From Nostoc sp. LPT (lineage in GTDB: Bacteria > Cyanobacteriota > Cyanobacteriia > Cyanobacteriales > Nostocaceae): DNA of 64,000 nt. The notes beneath the pieces were generated by a model that saw only the letters and a list, made by a program, of their open reading frames with translations, was not told where the DNA came from and ran no database searches. The position numbers and the translations under genes were made by a program. Below are positions 1 to 8,706 of the stretch, one piece after another. Location of the stretch: NCBI RefSeq assembly GCF_017115165.1, contig NZ_JABXKF010000144.1:1-64000 (forward strand). The letters run 5' to 3'. Each line of letters opens with the position of its first letter. Position 1 is the stretch's first letter.

Positions 1-40
1 TTGTACTTTTTATTTACCTTTTATGGGTTTGTTCGGTTAG

Positions 41-1318
41 GTGCAAGATGTGAGTATTGACTTCTCTTCAGTGAGGGGTGGCGATATTATTGGCAAGCTA
101 AAGCATAAAATCACGTTCTTCAAACCGAACGAACCGACCTGCACTTTATTCACTGGTCATATTGGCTGTGGAAAATCAACAGAACTACTAAGGCTACAGT
201 TGGAACTCTCAGCGCAAGGCTTCCACGTAGTATATTTTGAATCCAGCGAAGATTTGGAAATGACCGACGTGGACATTGCAGATGTGCTACTCGCGATCGC
301 ACACCGTGTAAGCCAAAGCCTACAAAAAATCACACTCTCTGAACCAAACAAATTCCATGAACTGCTGCAAGGGGCATTAAGAGCCTTAGATTCCGAGGTC
401 ACGGGACTGAAGGTAAAAACACCAGTTGGTGATGTTGGTTTCTCTGGGGAGAAAGAGAAGTTTTCCCTTGCTTTAGGAATTGGGGAAATCACAGCCAAGA
501 CGAAAAGTAACCCAATTCTAAGAGAGAAACTCAACCAATACCTGGGGCCACAAAAAACCAGATTGCTAGAAGCGATTAATAGAGAACTGCTAGAGCCGGC
601 AATCGCCAAGCTAAAGCAGCAGGGGAAAAAGGGATTGGTGGTGATAGTTGATAACCTTGACCGCATTGATAATCGGATTAAGCCTTGGGGTCGTCCGCAA
701 CAGGAATACTTGTTTGTGGATCAGGGGGAGTTTTTGACAAAGCTGAATTGCCATGTAGTTTTTACAATGCCCCTGGCGCTGAAGTTCTCCAACGATTACG
801 GAACGCTGACTCAAAGATTCCCGGAAGACCCGAAGGTACTACCGATGGTTCCAGTGCAATGGCCAGACGGGAGCGTACATGAGCAGGGAATAGCACTGAT
901 GCAGCAGATGGTATTAGCGAGGGCATTCCCTGATTTGCAACCAGATGAGCGGTTAAACCAAATTACTGAAATCTTCGACAGTGCAGAAACCATGAAGCGC
1001 TTATGCAGATTGAGTGGTGGTCATGTGCGAGATTTGCTAAGGTTGCTGAACACCTGGATTCAGGAGGAAATGACACTTCCGCTTTCCCGTAATACCTTGG
1101 AGCAAGTGATTCGCGCTCGACGCAATGAGATGACTATGCCAATTTCTGATTCGGAGTGGGAGTTACTGCGTTATGTTAAGCAAAAGAACAAAGTCAGTGA
1201 TGACCAAGGATACCAAAAGCTAATCCGTAGTAGATTTGTGTTTGAATACAGAGATGGTGGTGAATCCTGGTTTGATGTCAATCCGATTTTGGCAGAGGCA
1301 ACGGAGTTGAGTGGTTGA
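41..1318 (+). CDS. P-loop NTPase (AAA/STAND-like ATP-binding protein)
   Basis: Predicted cytoplasmic ATPase of 425 residues. A Walker A motif GHIGCGKST lies at about residues 39-47 and a Walker B strand LVVIVDNLDR near residues 197-206. A helical segment with GGHVRDLLRLL follows near residue 325, resembling the winged-helix-linked end of AAA/STAND modules. GTG at 41 is the first usable start, because an in-frame TAG sits directly before it at 38-40. The protein thus begins only about 38 residues before the P-loop, so the N-terminus may be shortened by a nonsense codon; too little upstream sequence is available to tell. It lies 166 nt upstream of the giant STAND-WD40 gene in the same direction and may act with it. 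The substrate is unknown. ATP-binding assignment is firm; any defence role is inference. Confidence 0.75.
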   Translation: MQDVSIDFSSVRGGDIIGKLKHKITFFKPNEPTCTLFTGHIGCGKSTELLRLQLELSAQGFHVVYFESSEDLEMTDVDIADVLLAIAHRVSQSLQKITLSEPNKFHELLQGALRALDSEVTGLKVKTPVGDVGFSGEKEKFSLALGIGEITAKTKSNPILREKLNQYLGPQKTRLLEAINRELLEPAIAKLKQQGKKGLVVIVDNLDRIDNRIKPWGRPQQEYLFVDQGEFLTKLNCHVVFTMPLALKFSNDYGTLTQRFPEDPKVLPMVPVQWPDGSVHEQGIALMQQMVLARAFPDLQPDERLNQITEIFDSAETMKRLCRLSGGHVRDLLRLLNTWIQEEMTLPLSRNTLEQVIRARRNEMTMPISDSEWELLRYVKQKNKVSDDQGYQKLIRSRFVFEYRDGGESWFDVNPILAEATELSG

Positions 1319-1484
1319 GGGAGCAGTCAAAAGAGGCAAGGGAGCAGGGGGAAGTGGGCAGGGGGAAAAACACCAGACGGAAGCTCAGACTCCGCCAAAG
1401 TTCGAGCGCCCTGGAAGGGCGGGGCTTCATACCCCTGTTTCTTAATTAATTTGTTCCCTTTTCCCATCTTTTCATGGAAATTGT

Positions 1485-1760
1485 ATGAGTACACAGTACC
1501 AGCCAGAAAATGAACCCACAGATTACGAGCGATCGCTGCAACAGCTAGCTTGGACACTTCAAGCTTCCGTGGGACAATTTAAGTTGATTTGGGCGCGATG
1601 CAATTACAGTGATTTACGGAACTGCCTGATAGAAAGGTTACGTCAAATCTGCCAAATAAATATTCAAGTACTGCAACTCAAGGAATCATCAAGAACGCTG
1701 TATACTGCAATCCGCTCAGAATTAAAATCTGATACCCAAGCTCTGATGATTGTGGGCTAG
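1485..1760 (+). pseudogene. N-terminal fragment of the giant STAND-WD40-TPR gene, ended by an amber codon
   Basis: These 91 codons (ATG at 1485) end at TAG 1758-1760, and the same reading frame continues open for about 1960 codons. The text reads ALMIVG-stop-ESLLSLPQ. In related cyanobacterial proteins, as I recall them, this helical N-terminal region runs on without a break, with Leu at the position of the stop, so a TTG-to-TAG change is the simplest explanation. The fragment is rich in helix formers (LQQLAWTLQASVGQFKLIW) and has no recognised catalytic motif. Either the gene is inactivated, the stop is read through, or translation restarts downstream. Confidence 0.7.
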
Positions 1761-1766
1761 GAATCA

Positions 1767-4700
1767 TTGCTCTCTTTACCGCAGATGTTGACCAGTGCTA
1801 ATCAGGTACGCGAAGAATTTCGCAAAAACTTGTCTATTCCCATAGTAGTCTGGATTAGCGATCGAGTTCACCACACCCTGATGGAGATTGCCCCTGACCT
1901 GGAAAGTTGGGGAACTAGCAAAAGCTTTGCGATCGCGCCTGCTGATCTAAATGAATTTATTAAACAACTTGGTGATGAATATTTTTGCAGCAATATAAGT
2001 ATAAATAATTACTCTCTAATAGAGTTAGAATTAGAGGCAGCACAGAGAGAATTGCCATCTGATGACCGGGAAACAGAAGCTAATTTAGCCTCTGTGCTAG
2101 GATTTGTTAAACAAATTAATAATAAAATAGACGACGCTTTAGAGTATTATCAAAAAGCTAGAGTGCTATGGCAACAACTGAATAATTCAGAAAAACAAGT
2201 CATAATTCTTGGTGAAATAGCTTATTGTTATTATCTCAAAGCTTTTAAAATTAAAGATACCAGCCATCTAGATTGGCAAGCAACTCGGCAATATACGCAA
2301 GAATACATTACATTTCTCAACGAAGCTAATAGGCAAGATTTAGCTGCTAGTTCTATTGCCAAATTTGGTAAGATACTGCGTGATTTGAAGGAGTGGGAGC
2401 AACTTAAAAAATTAGCACAGCAGGCTTTAGAAGTACATGAAGCTAACGTTCAGCCAATAGAATTAGCTCTCTCATACGGATTATTAGCCCAGGTTGCACT
2501 GGCTCAGTCGCACTGGAGCGAAGCTAAACAGTTGCTACTCCAAGCTTTAGATATCTTACCAGTATTTTCTGACGCAGAACTAACAGATAGTTCAGGGGTA
2601 GTATCTGGACTAGCAGAAAAACCAACTATCCCATACGATTTAAGCCTGTATTACTTTATCTTGGCACAGGCTGAATATGAATTAGGCGAACCCCAACAGG
2701 CAATTCACAACTTAGAAGTTGCAATAGATGTTAGTAATCCCATAAAAGATTTACAGCTTCACCTAAATATTCTCAGTTACTTGCAACGATTATATTTTGA
2801 GAAAAAAGAATATCTCAAAGCTTATGAAATAAAACAGCAGCAACGGTCTGTTGAACAGCAGTTTGGTTTACGAGCGTTTATCGGTGCAGGTCGATTAGAG
2901 TCAACAAAGCAGGCTCAAGTAGCACTAACCAAAACTGAAACTCAAGAAAGCATTGCCTCTGAAATTGCTGCATCAGGTCGATTATTAGATATTGAACGAT
3001 TGATTGAACGACTTGGACGCAATGATTACAAATTAATAGTTATTCATGGGCAATCAGGTGTAGGTAAAAGTTCACTGATCAATGCAGGACTAGTTCCAGA
3101 TTTAAAGAATAAAAATGTAGGTATTCAAGACTATCTACCTGTAGCAATGCGGACTTACACTAATTGGTTAGAAGAACTAGAAAGGCTAATAAAAAAAGCA
3201 TTGCAACAAAAGGGTAAAGCTAGAAATCAAGAACTAAAAGAGCTTGAGGTTAGCACTTATGAATTTCAAAGTTCGGCTTTAATTGCCCAACTGCGGGAAA
3301 ATGAACAGCATAATCTGAGAACAGTGCTGATTTTCGATCAGTTTGAAGAGTTTTTCTTTGTTTATCCTCAACCAAAACAAAGACAGCAATTTTTTCAATT
3401 CTTGGGAGAGTGCCTTAATATTCTTTCGGTAAAAGTAATTCTGTCATTACGAGTGGATTATTTGCATTACTTACTAGAGTGCAATGAGCTATCTAATATG
3501 ACGATTATTAGCAAAGATATTCTTAGCAGTAATGTCCTTTACAAATTAGGGAATTTTTCACTTACAGATGCCAAGTCAATTATTGAGCGCTTAACTCAAA
3601 CTACTAGTTTTCATTTAGAGTCTACTTTAATTGAGCAACTGATACAGGATTTAGCTATAGAACTAGACGAAGTACGTCCAATTGAATTACAAGTAGTAGG
3701 GGCGCAGCTGCAAACTGAGAACATAACGACTCTAGCAGAATATCAGCAGCGTGGTACGAAAGAAGAACTGGTTAAACGCTATTTGGCTGAAGTGGTTAAT
3801 GATTGCGGTGTTGAGAATCAGCAAATAGCAGAGTTATTGTTGTACTTGCTTACAGATGAAAAAGGTACTCGTCCACTAAAAACTTGTGCAGAATTATCAC
3901 GGGAACTACAAGCGTTAGTTACAGATATAACCAGTGATAGCAATAGGCTAAATTTGGTGTTAGAGATTTTAGTAAAATCTGGCTTAGTAGTTTTGTTACC
4001 AGAAAATCCAGCTGACCGTTATCAGCTAGTGCATGATTATATAGCTTTGTTTATCCATCAGCAACAAGAGCCGAAATTAAACGAGTTAATAGAGGAACTT
4101 GAAAAGGAAAGAAAACAACGTTTATTAGAACAAGAGCAACGCCTGCTGACACAACAGCAACTCCAACAATCTGAGCAGGCTAAACAAATTTTAGGAAAAG
4201 CAAATAAAACAGCTAATCAGCGGATTTCTGTTGGATCTATTGTGTTAGCCACAACTTTGTTCGCAGCGATCGGAATAGGATTTTGGTCATTTAATAACAT
4301 TAAAAATGCTAGCGAAAGTTCCAGATTAGAGCGAGAAGGTAATAACACTTTAAAACAATTTGAATCAGATAAAATTGGAGCATTATTGCGGGCAATGCAC
4401 GCTGCCCAAGATTTAAAAGCTTTAGTTAAAGATAGTAAAAATTTAGCAAATTATCCAACTACTAGCCCAGTATTAGCACTTACAAATATACTAGGCAATA
4501 TCCATGAACATAATAAAATAAATAGTATTGTCAATAATAGTTTTTTAGAAAGTTTTACCTCTGATGGACAATGGGCAACCGCTAGCAAAGGCGATGTAGG
4601 CTATCTATTTAAGCTTGATGGACAAAAAATCATAGAGTTTAAAGGTCATAGAGGAGCTATCAATGAAGTTATAAGAAGCCCTGACGGACAGCGTGTGCTA

Positions 4701-7652
4701 ATCACTGGAGCAGACAACGCTACGTTGTGGAATATGGATGGGCGAAAGTTAGTTCAATTCGATGCCAACACCACTATTCAGCTACCTTATTTTAGTCCTA
4801 GTGGAAAGTACTTAATAACAGAAAAGGACGATATTGCGACAATCTTTAATTTAGATGGACAAAAATTAGCTCAATTTAAGAAATTTAATTCAGAGAACGT
4901 CGCTTCACGAGATGTAGAGTTTAGCCCGGATGAAAATCTGTTAATAATACCACAACTAGACTCTTCACTAGATAATAAAAAAGCTATAAGGTTATACAAC
5001 CGCAATGGGGAAAAACTAGCTGAATTCAAACTACCGTTAGGAAAGCGTATTACTACTGCAAGTTTCAGTCATGATAGTCAAAAGCTACTAGTAGCAGGAG
5101 ATGATGGAATAGTTAGACTGTGGAAACTTAATAGTCAAAAATTAATAGAATTTAGAGCTTCACGAAGTGCTGTTTATTATAAGAGAAAGAACATTCCTAT
5201 TGATAGCCAGACATCGCTCATACCACAAAAGGTTGAAGGTGGTTTTTCTCAATCTCAGTTTAGTCCGGATGGAGAGCGGTTAGTAACAGTAGATAATGAC
5301 CAGACTATTAAGTTATGGAACTTAAGTGGACAAAAGTTAAATGAATTTGGCCAGTATGGATATAACGGTGTTAAAGAAGTACGCTTTGTTCAAAATGGAA
5401 AAAACTTAGTAACGGTGGACAACACAGGAGAAGTTAATTTATGGAGTCTTGATGGGAAACTTATAAATATTTTTCAAGGTGCTATACAGTATCCTCAAGA
5501 AGTATCATTTACATCCGATGAAAAACTTATATTAATAAAGGATGGTGATGAAACAATTAGAGTATGGAGTCTTTCTGGACAAAAGGTCTTTGAATTAAAA
5601 GGAAGTCAACAAGGCTACATCAGTGACTTTCATCTTACTAATAAAGAACTAATCATAAAAACTGATGGTGGTATCAGATTTTTTAATTTTGACCAACAGA
5701 CTAAAAAGCAAATTAAAGGAAGGTCTATAGTACGATTCAGTCCTAATAGTCAACAGTTAATTACTGGACACTGGAATAATGAAACTTCTGATACATTATG
5801 GAGTATCCAAGGAAAACTATTAGCCCAATTTAAGGGACATCATAATATTGATGCAGCAGCTTTTAGTCCAGATGGTACGCGGATAGTTATAGGTGGAGAT
5901 TCGGATATTAAGCTATGGGATAGTAAGGGCAAATTATTAAGAAATTTTGAGGAATATTCAATTCGTGTTCAAGATGTACAATTTAGTCCTAATGGGCAAT
6001 ACTTAGCTTTTAGAGGAGAGAGGCGGGATGCTGGTGTTGCTAATCGTGTTAATCGTGTTGATCGGATAATTTTGTTGAGCTTAAACAATCTAGATAAAAA
6101 AATATTTATTGACCATAAGGACTCAATTACAGATATGCACTTTAGTCCAAATGGACAGTACTTTGTAACAGTAGGGGAAGATGATATTGTAAAGCTATTC
6201 AACTTGAATGGGCAAAAAATCAAGGAGTTCAAAGCAGATCAAAATGGAATTAATAAAGTAAAATTTGGAATTAACAGTAAAGTTTTAGCAACAGCAGGAA
6301 ATGATGGTACTGCTAAACTATGGGACATCACTGGCAAGTTACTGGTACCCTTTAACGGGCATCAAGGAAAAGTTAATGAGGTACAATTCAGCCCAGATGG
6401 ACAGTCTTTGGCGACAGCAGGAGATGACGGTAATACTAAACTATGGAATTTGACTGGAAAGATGTTGGTAGAAATTAAAGGATACAATTCAATTAAGAGG
6501 TTACGATTTAGCCCAGATAAACAACGTTTAGTTACTCAAGACCGTTACAGTACTAAAGTTTGGACTCTTAATGGGAAATTGTTAGCAGAATATCAAGACC
6601 ATTCATCAGAATTGGGAGATGTAGAGTTTAGCCCAGATGGTAACTACTTAGCAACAGCAAGCCGTGATGATAAAATAGTACTACGGTCAGTTGAAGGATT
6701 CGATGAATTACTTACACAAGGTTGTAGTTTCTTAAATGATTACTTGGTTAATCATCCGCAAGAACTGGTACAACTAGAAGTATGCCAAGATAAATCTAGA
6801 AAGATAGCAGCAGCATCCTTTTTGGTTAAAGAAGGTGAGGAACAAGCAAGACAGGGTAATATTAAGGATGCTGTTGAACCCTTCCGCCAAGCATTAAAGT
6901 GGAACCCAAGTTTAACTTTCAATCCCGAGGCAAAAGCTCAGCAATTATTCAAGGCTTCAGCTTTAGTTAAGGAAGGAGAGGAGTCAGGAGAACGAGGAAA
7001 TGTTGAAGCTGCACTTGCTGCGTTCCAGAAGGCTTTGAAGCTAGACCCTAATTTAGACTTAAAACCAAAAACAAAAGTCGCTTTTCTACTGGTGACAAGA
7101 GGAGAAAAATTATTAGAAGGGAAACAGTTTACCCAGGGAGATGAATCAGCAAAACAAGGAAATGTTGAAGCTGCACTTGCTGCGTTCCAGAAGGCTTTGG
7201 AGCTAGACCAAACTTTGGACTTTCAGCCAAAAACAAAAGCTGCTTCTCTACTGGTGACAAGAGGAGAAGAATTGTTAAAAGGGAAACAGTTTAAGCAAGC
7301 AGCCGCCGCTTATCGAGAAGCCCAAAAGCTCAATCCAAAAGCGGAAATCTCTGCGAATGCTTGGAATAGTCTGTGTTGGGACGGTAGTCTGGGTGGATAT
7401 GCTGCTGAAGTCATGGATACCTGTGAAAAAGCTGTGGCACTTTCGCCTAGCGATCGCAATATCCAAGACAGCCGTGGGCTAGCCAGAGCGTTGACAGGGG
7501 ACTTCAAAGGAGCAATTGAAGACTTTGAGGCATACATTGCTCAAGCTGATGATAAGGAAAGTAAAGCGCAAAGGCAACGCTGGATGAAAGAGTTACGCGC
7601 TGGCAAGAATCCCTTTACAGATGCAGAACTCAAGAAACTGCGTGGCGAGTAG
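1767..7652 (+). CDS. Giant STAND NTPase with N-terminal TPRs, membrane segment, WD40 propeller(s) and C-terminal TPRs
   Basis: 1961 residues from TTG 1767 (ATG at 1785 is a better restart). The order is: N-terminal ligand/effector-type domain (about 1-110), TPR-like helices (110-370), nSTAND1-type NTPase with P-loop GQSGVGKSS near 427, and Walker B VLIFDQFEEFF near 520. A charged coiled coil follows at 770-810 and one transmembrane helix near 821-842. About fourteen WD40 repeats occupy 925-1650 (core pattern FSPDGQ..TAGDDG..KLW), then TPRs with near-duplicated AALAAFQKAL units at 1680-1960. This matches the WD40-STAND signalling family, in which the propeller senses a ligand and the NTPase oligomerises. 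The ligand and output are unknown. The true N-terminus lies at 1485, separated only by TAG 1758, so this is a split or dying gene. Its AT-rich composition resembles the adjacent relics. Confidence 0.8.
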   Translation: MLSLPQMLTSANQVREEFRKNLSIPIVVWISDRVHHTLMEIAPDLESWGTSKSFAIAPADLNEFIKQLGDEYFCSNISINNYSLIELELEAAQRELPSDDRETEANLASVLGFVKQINNKIDDALEYYQKARVLWQQLNNSEKQVIILGEIAYCYYLKAFKIKDTSHLDWQATRQYTQEYITFLNEANRQDLAASSIAKFGKILRDLKEWEQLKKLAQQALEVHEANVQPIELALSYGLLAQVALAQSHWSEAKQLLLQALDILPVFSDAELTDSSGVVSGLAEKPTIPYDLSLYYFILAQAEYELGEPQQAIHNLEVAIDVSNPIKDLQLHLNILSYLQRLYFEKKEYLKAYEIKQQQRSVEQQFGLRAFIGAGRLESTKQAQVALTKTETQESIASEIAASGRLLDIERLIERLGRNDYKLIVIHGQSGVGKSSLINAGLVPDLKNKNVGIQDYLPVAMRTYTNWLEELERLIKKALQQKGKARNQELKELEVSTYEFQSSALIAQLRENEQHNLRTVLIFDQFEEFFFVYPQPKQRQQFFQFLGECLNILSVKVILSLRVDYLHYLLECNELSNMTIISKDILSSNVLYKLGNFSLTDAKSIIERLTQTTSFHLESTLIEQLIQDLAIELDEVRPIELQVVGAQLQTENITTLAEYQQRGTKEELVKRYLAEVVNDCGVENQQIAELLLYLLTDEKGTRPLKTCAELSRELQALVTDITSDSNRLNLVLEILVKSGLVVLLPENPADRYQLVHDYIALFIHQQQEPKLNELIEELEKERKQRLLEQEQRLLTQQQLQQSEQAKQILGKANKTANQRISVGSIVLATTLFAAIGIGFWSFNNIKNASESSRLEREGNNTLKQFESDKIGALLRAMHAAQDLKALVKDSKNLANYPTTSPVLALTNILGNIHEHNKINSIVNNSFLESFTSDGQWATASKGDVGYLFKLDGQKIIEFKGHRGAINEVIRSPDGQRVLITGADNATLWNMDGRKLVQFDANTTIQLPYFSPSGKYLITEKDDIATIFNLDGQKLAQFKKFNSENVASRDVEFSPDENLLIIPQLDSSLDNKKAIRLYNRNGEKLAEFKLPLGKRITTASFSHDSQKLLVAGDDGIVRLWKLNSQKLIEFRASRSAVYYKRKNIPIDSQTSLIPQKVEGGFSQSQFSPDGERLVTVDNDQTIKLWNLSGQKLNEFGQYGYNGVKEVRFVQNGKNLVTVDNTGEVNLWSLDGKLINIFQGAIQYPQEVSFTSDEKLILIKDGDETIRVWSLSGQKVFELKGSQQGYISDFHLTNKELIIKTDGGIRFFNFDQQTKKQIKGRSIVRFSPNSQQLITGHWNNETSDTLWSIQGKLLAQFKGHHNIDAAAFSPDGTRIVIGGDSDIKLWDSKGKLLRNFEEYSIRVQDVQFSPNGQYLAFRGERRDAGVANRVNRVDRIILLSLNNLDKKIFIDHKDSITDMHFSPNGQYFVTVGEDDIVKLFNLNGQKIKEFKADQNGINKVKFGINSKVLATAGNDGTAKLWDITGKLLVPFNGHQGKVNEVQFSPDGQSLATAGDDGNTKLWNLTGKMLVEIKGYNSIKRLRFSPDKQRLVTQDRYSTKVWTLNGKLLAEYQDHSSELGDVEFSPDGNYLATASRDDKIVLRSVEGFDELLTQGCSFLNDYLVNHPQELVQLEVCQDKSRKIAAASFLVKEGEEQARQGNIKDAVEPFRQALKWNPSLTFNPEAKAQQLFKASALVKEGEESGERGNVEAALAAFQKALKLDPNLDLKPKTKVAFLLVTRGEKLLEGKQFTQGDESAKQGNVEAALAAFQKALELDQTLDFQPKTKAASLLVTRGEELLKGKQFKQAAAAYREAQKLNPKAEISANAWNSLCWDGSLGGYAAEVMDTCEKAVALSPSDRNIQDSRGLARALTGDFKGAIEDFEAYIAQADDKESKAQRQRWMKELRAGKNPFTDAELKKLRGE

Positions 7653-7830
7653 ATGATTTCCTGTAATTTTTACCACTGGACTTTAGACTAAGTAGGCGAT
7701 TCGCCTTTTCCTTTACCTTTGAAAATTCCTGCTTTTCCTTAACTTGTTACGAATCCATCTGTTGATGTCCTAATCAGCAAAGCTTTTACTATAAAATTAG
7801 AAAATGAGAACAAAAATATGGTAAGAGTTT

Positions 7831-8002
7831 ATGAATATTTCCTTAACGACCGAGCTTGAGCAGTTCATTCAAAGTCAGGTTGCAAGCGGGAAGTACACCT
7901 CATCACAAGAAGTGATTCTTGCAGGTTAGGCTGTTGGAGGAGCAAGAACGTATTTACAAGGGTCGGTTTGAGGAACTGCAAAGGGAAATTGCGATCGTGT
8001 AA
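7831..8002 (+). pseudogene. parD: ParD-family antitoxin relic (frameshifted)
   Basis: ATG 7831 opens MNISLTTELEQFIQSQVASG followed by KYTSSQEVILAG, the ribbon-helix-helix pattern of CC2985/ParD antitoxins. It then stops at TAG 7927-7929. The +1/+2-shifted frame from 7928 resumes the expected family text (RLLEEQERIYKGRFEELQRE) and ends at TAA 8000. The expected TTAAGG has become TAGG, a 2-nt deletion. No ParE toxin gene follows. It is therefore a dead, orphan antitoxin gene. Confidence 0.8.
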
Positions 8003-8028
8003 TTGTCTCCCAGAATGGGGGTTTACAG

Positions 8029-8076
8029 AAAGGCGATCGCAGGCTCTTGGCGGAGGGAGATCGCCTTTATTATTTT
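8029..8076 (+). terminator. Stem-loop with T-rich tail after the parD relic
   Basis: AAAGGCGATC (8029-8038) pairs perfectly with GATCGCCTTT (8059-8068), with a 20-nt loop, and is followed by ATTATTTTT. This fits an intrinsic terminator; the stem also contains a HIP1 octamer. Confidence 0.55.
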
Positions 8077-8185
8077 TATAATATAGTATATTTTTATACT
8101 TGCAAAGCATTGATTTAAAAATAATTTAGCATTATTGAATTGCGGCATGAATCGGGAGCATCCCAAATGTGTAAAAACATATTTT

Positions 8186-8300
8186 GTCATTGCATACTCC
8201 TTTGGAGAACCCGCAGGGTACGTAATGAAACGTCAAGACTGGGATTGCTTCTGTTACGAGACGCTCCGCGAACGCTACACTGCGTTCCGCTCGCAATGAC
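8186..8300. repeat. Small palindrome-ended dispersed element (GTCATTGC...GCAATGAC)
   Basis: The 115-bp block begins GTCATTGC and ends with its inverse GCAATGAC. It contains the string ACGCTCCGCGAACGCT, which recurs in the 23.8-kb element. The same ends and core at two loci show a dispersed non-coding repeat family. No protein of its own is seen. Confidence 0.65.
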
Positions 8301-8326
8301 TAATCATCGCTGCGTAAGTCCTGATC

Positions 8327-8515
8327 GAATTCGGGGAGTCGTTTATTGAATTCGGTGAGTCGTTTATTGAATTCGGGGAGTCGTTTATTGAATTCGGGGT
8401 GTCGTTTATTGAATTCGGGGAGTCGTTTATTGAATTCGGGGCGTCGTTTATTGAATTCGGGGCGTCGTTTATTGAATTCGGGGTGTCGTTTATTGAATTC
8501 GGGGTGTCGTTTATT
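8327..8515. repeat. Tandem array of nine 21-bp units
   Basis: Nine head-to-tail 21-bp copies, each starting GAATTCGGGG and ending TCGTTTATT. They vary only at positions around 8-12 of the unit (GGGGAG, GGTGAG, GGGGTG, GGGGCG). Because 21 is divisible by three, several frames stay open on both strands, but the encoded heptads have low complexity and no ribosome site. I read it as a non-coding cyanobacterial tandem repeat. The rest of the 7653-8706 gap holds only the parD relic, its hairpin and the 8186-8300 element. Confidence 0.9.
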
Positions 8516-8706
8516 ATTTTTGTTCAATTTTAATTTGAGGAGGATAAAACCGAAACACAAAAAGACTTTTTACCCAGTCCCCAGCGATGCACTGAGTTTC
8601 GACTGCGCTCAACTACCGCTTGTCGTACTCCTACAAAGAAGCAAGCTACGCGCCGCGTCTCGTAGAGAAGTGTCTCCAGTTCCTTGCTATAATCACAACT
8701 TTCGCT

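Noticed and set aside
1327..1557. 76-residue minus-strand frame between the ATPase and STAND genes
   Set aside because: Overlaps the N-terminal fragment of the STAND gene and has no family resemblance.
7275..7537. Short minus-strand frames inside the giant STAND gene
   Set aside because: Shadows of the TPR-coding region with no supporting signals.
8327..8515. CRISPR array
   Set aside because: Units are contiguous with no spacers, and no cas genes are in the window. The same applies to 49195-49299.
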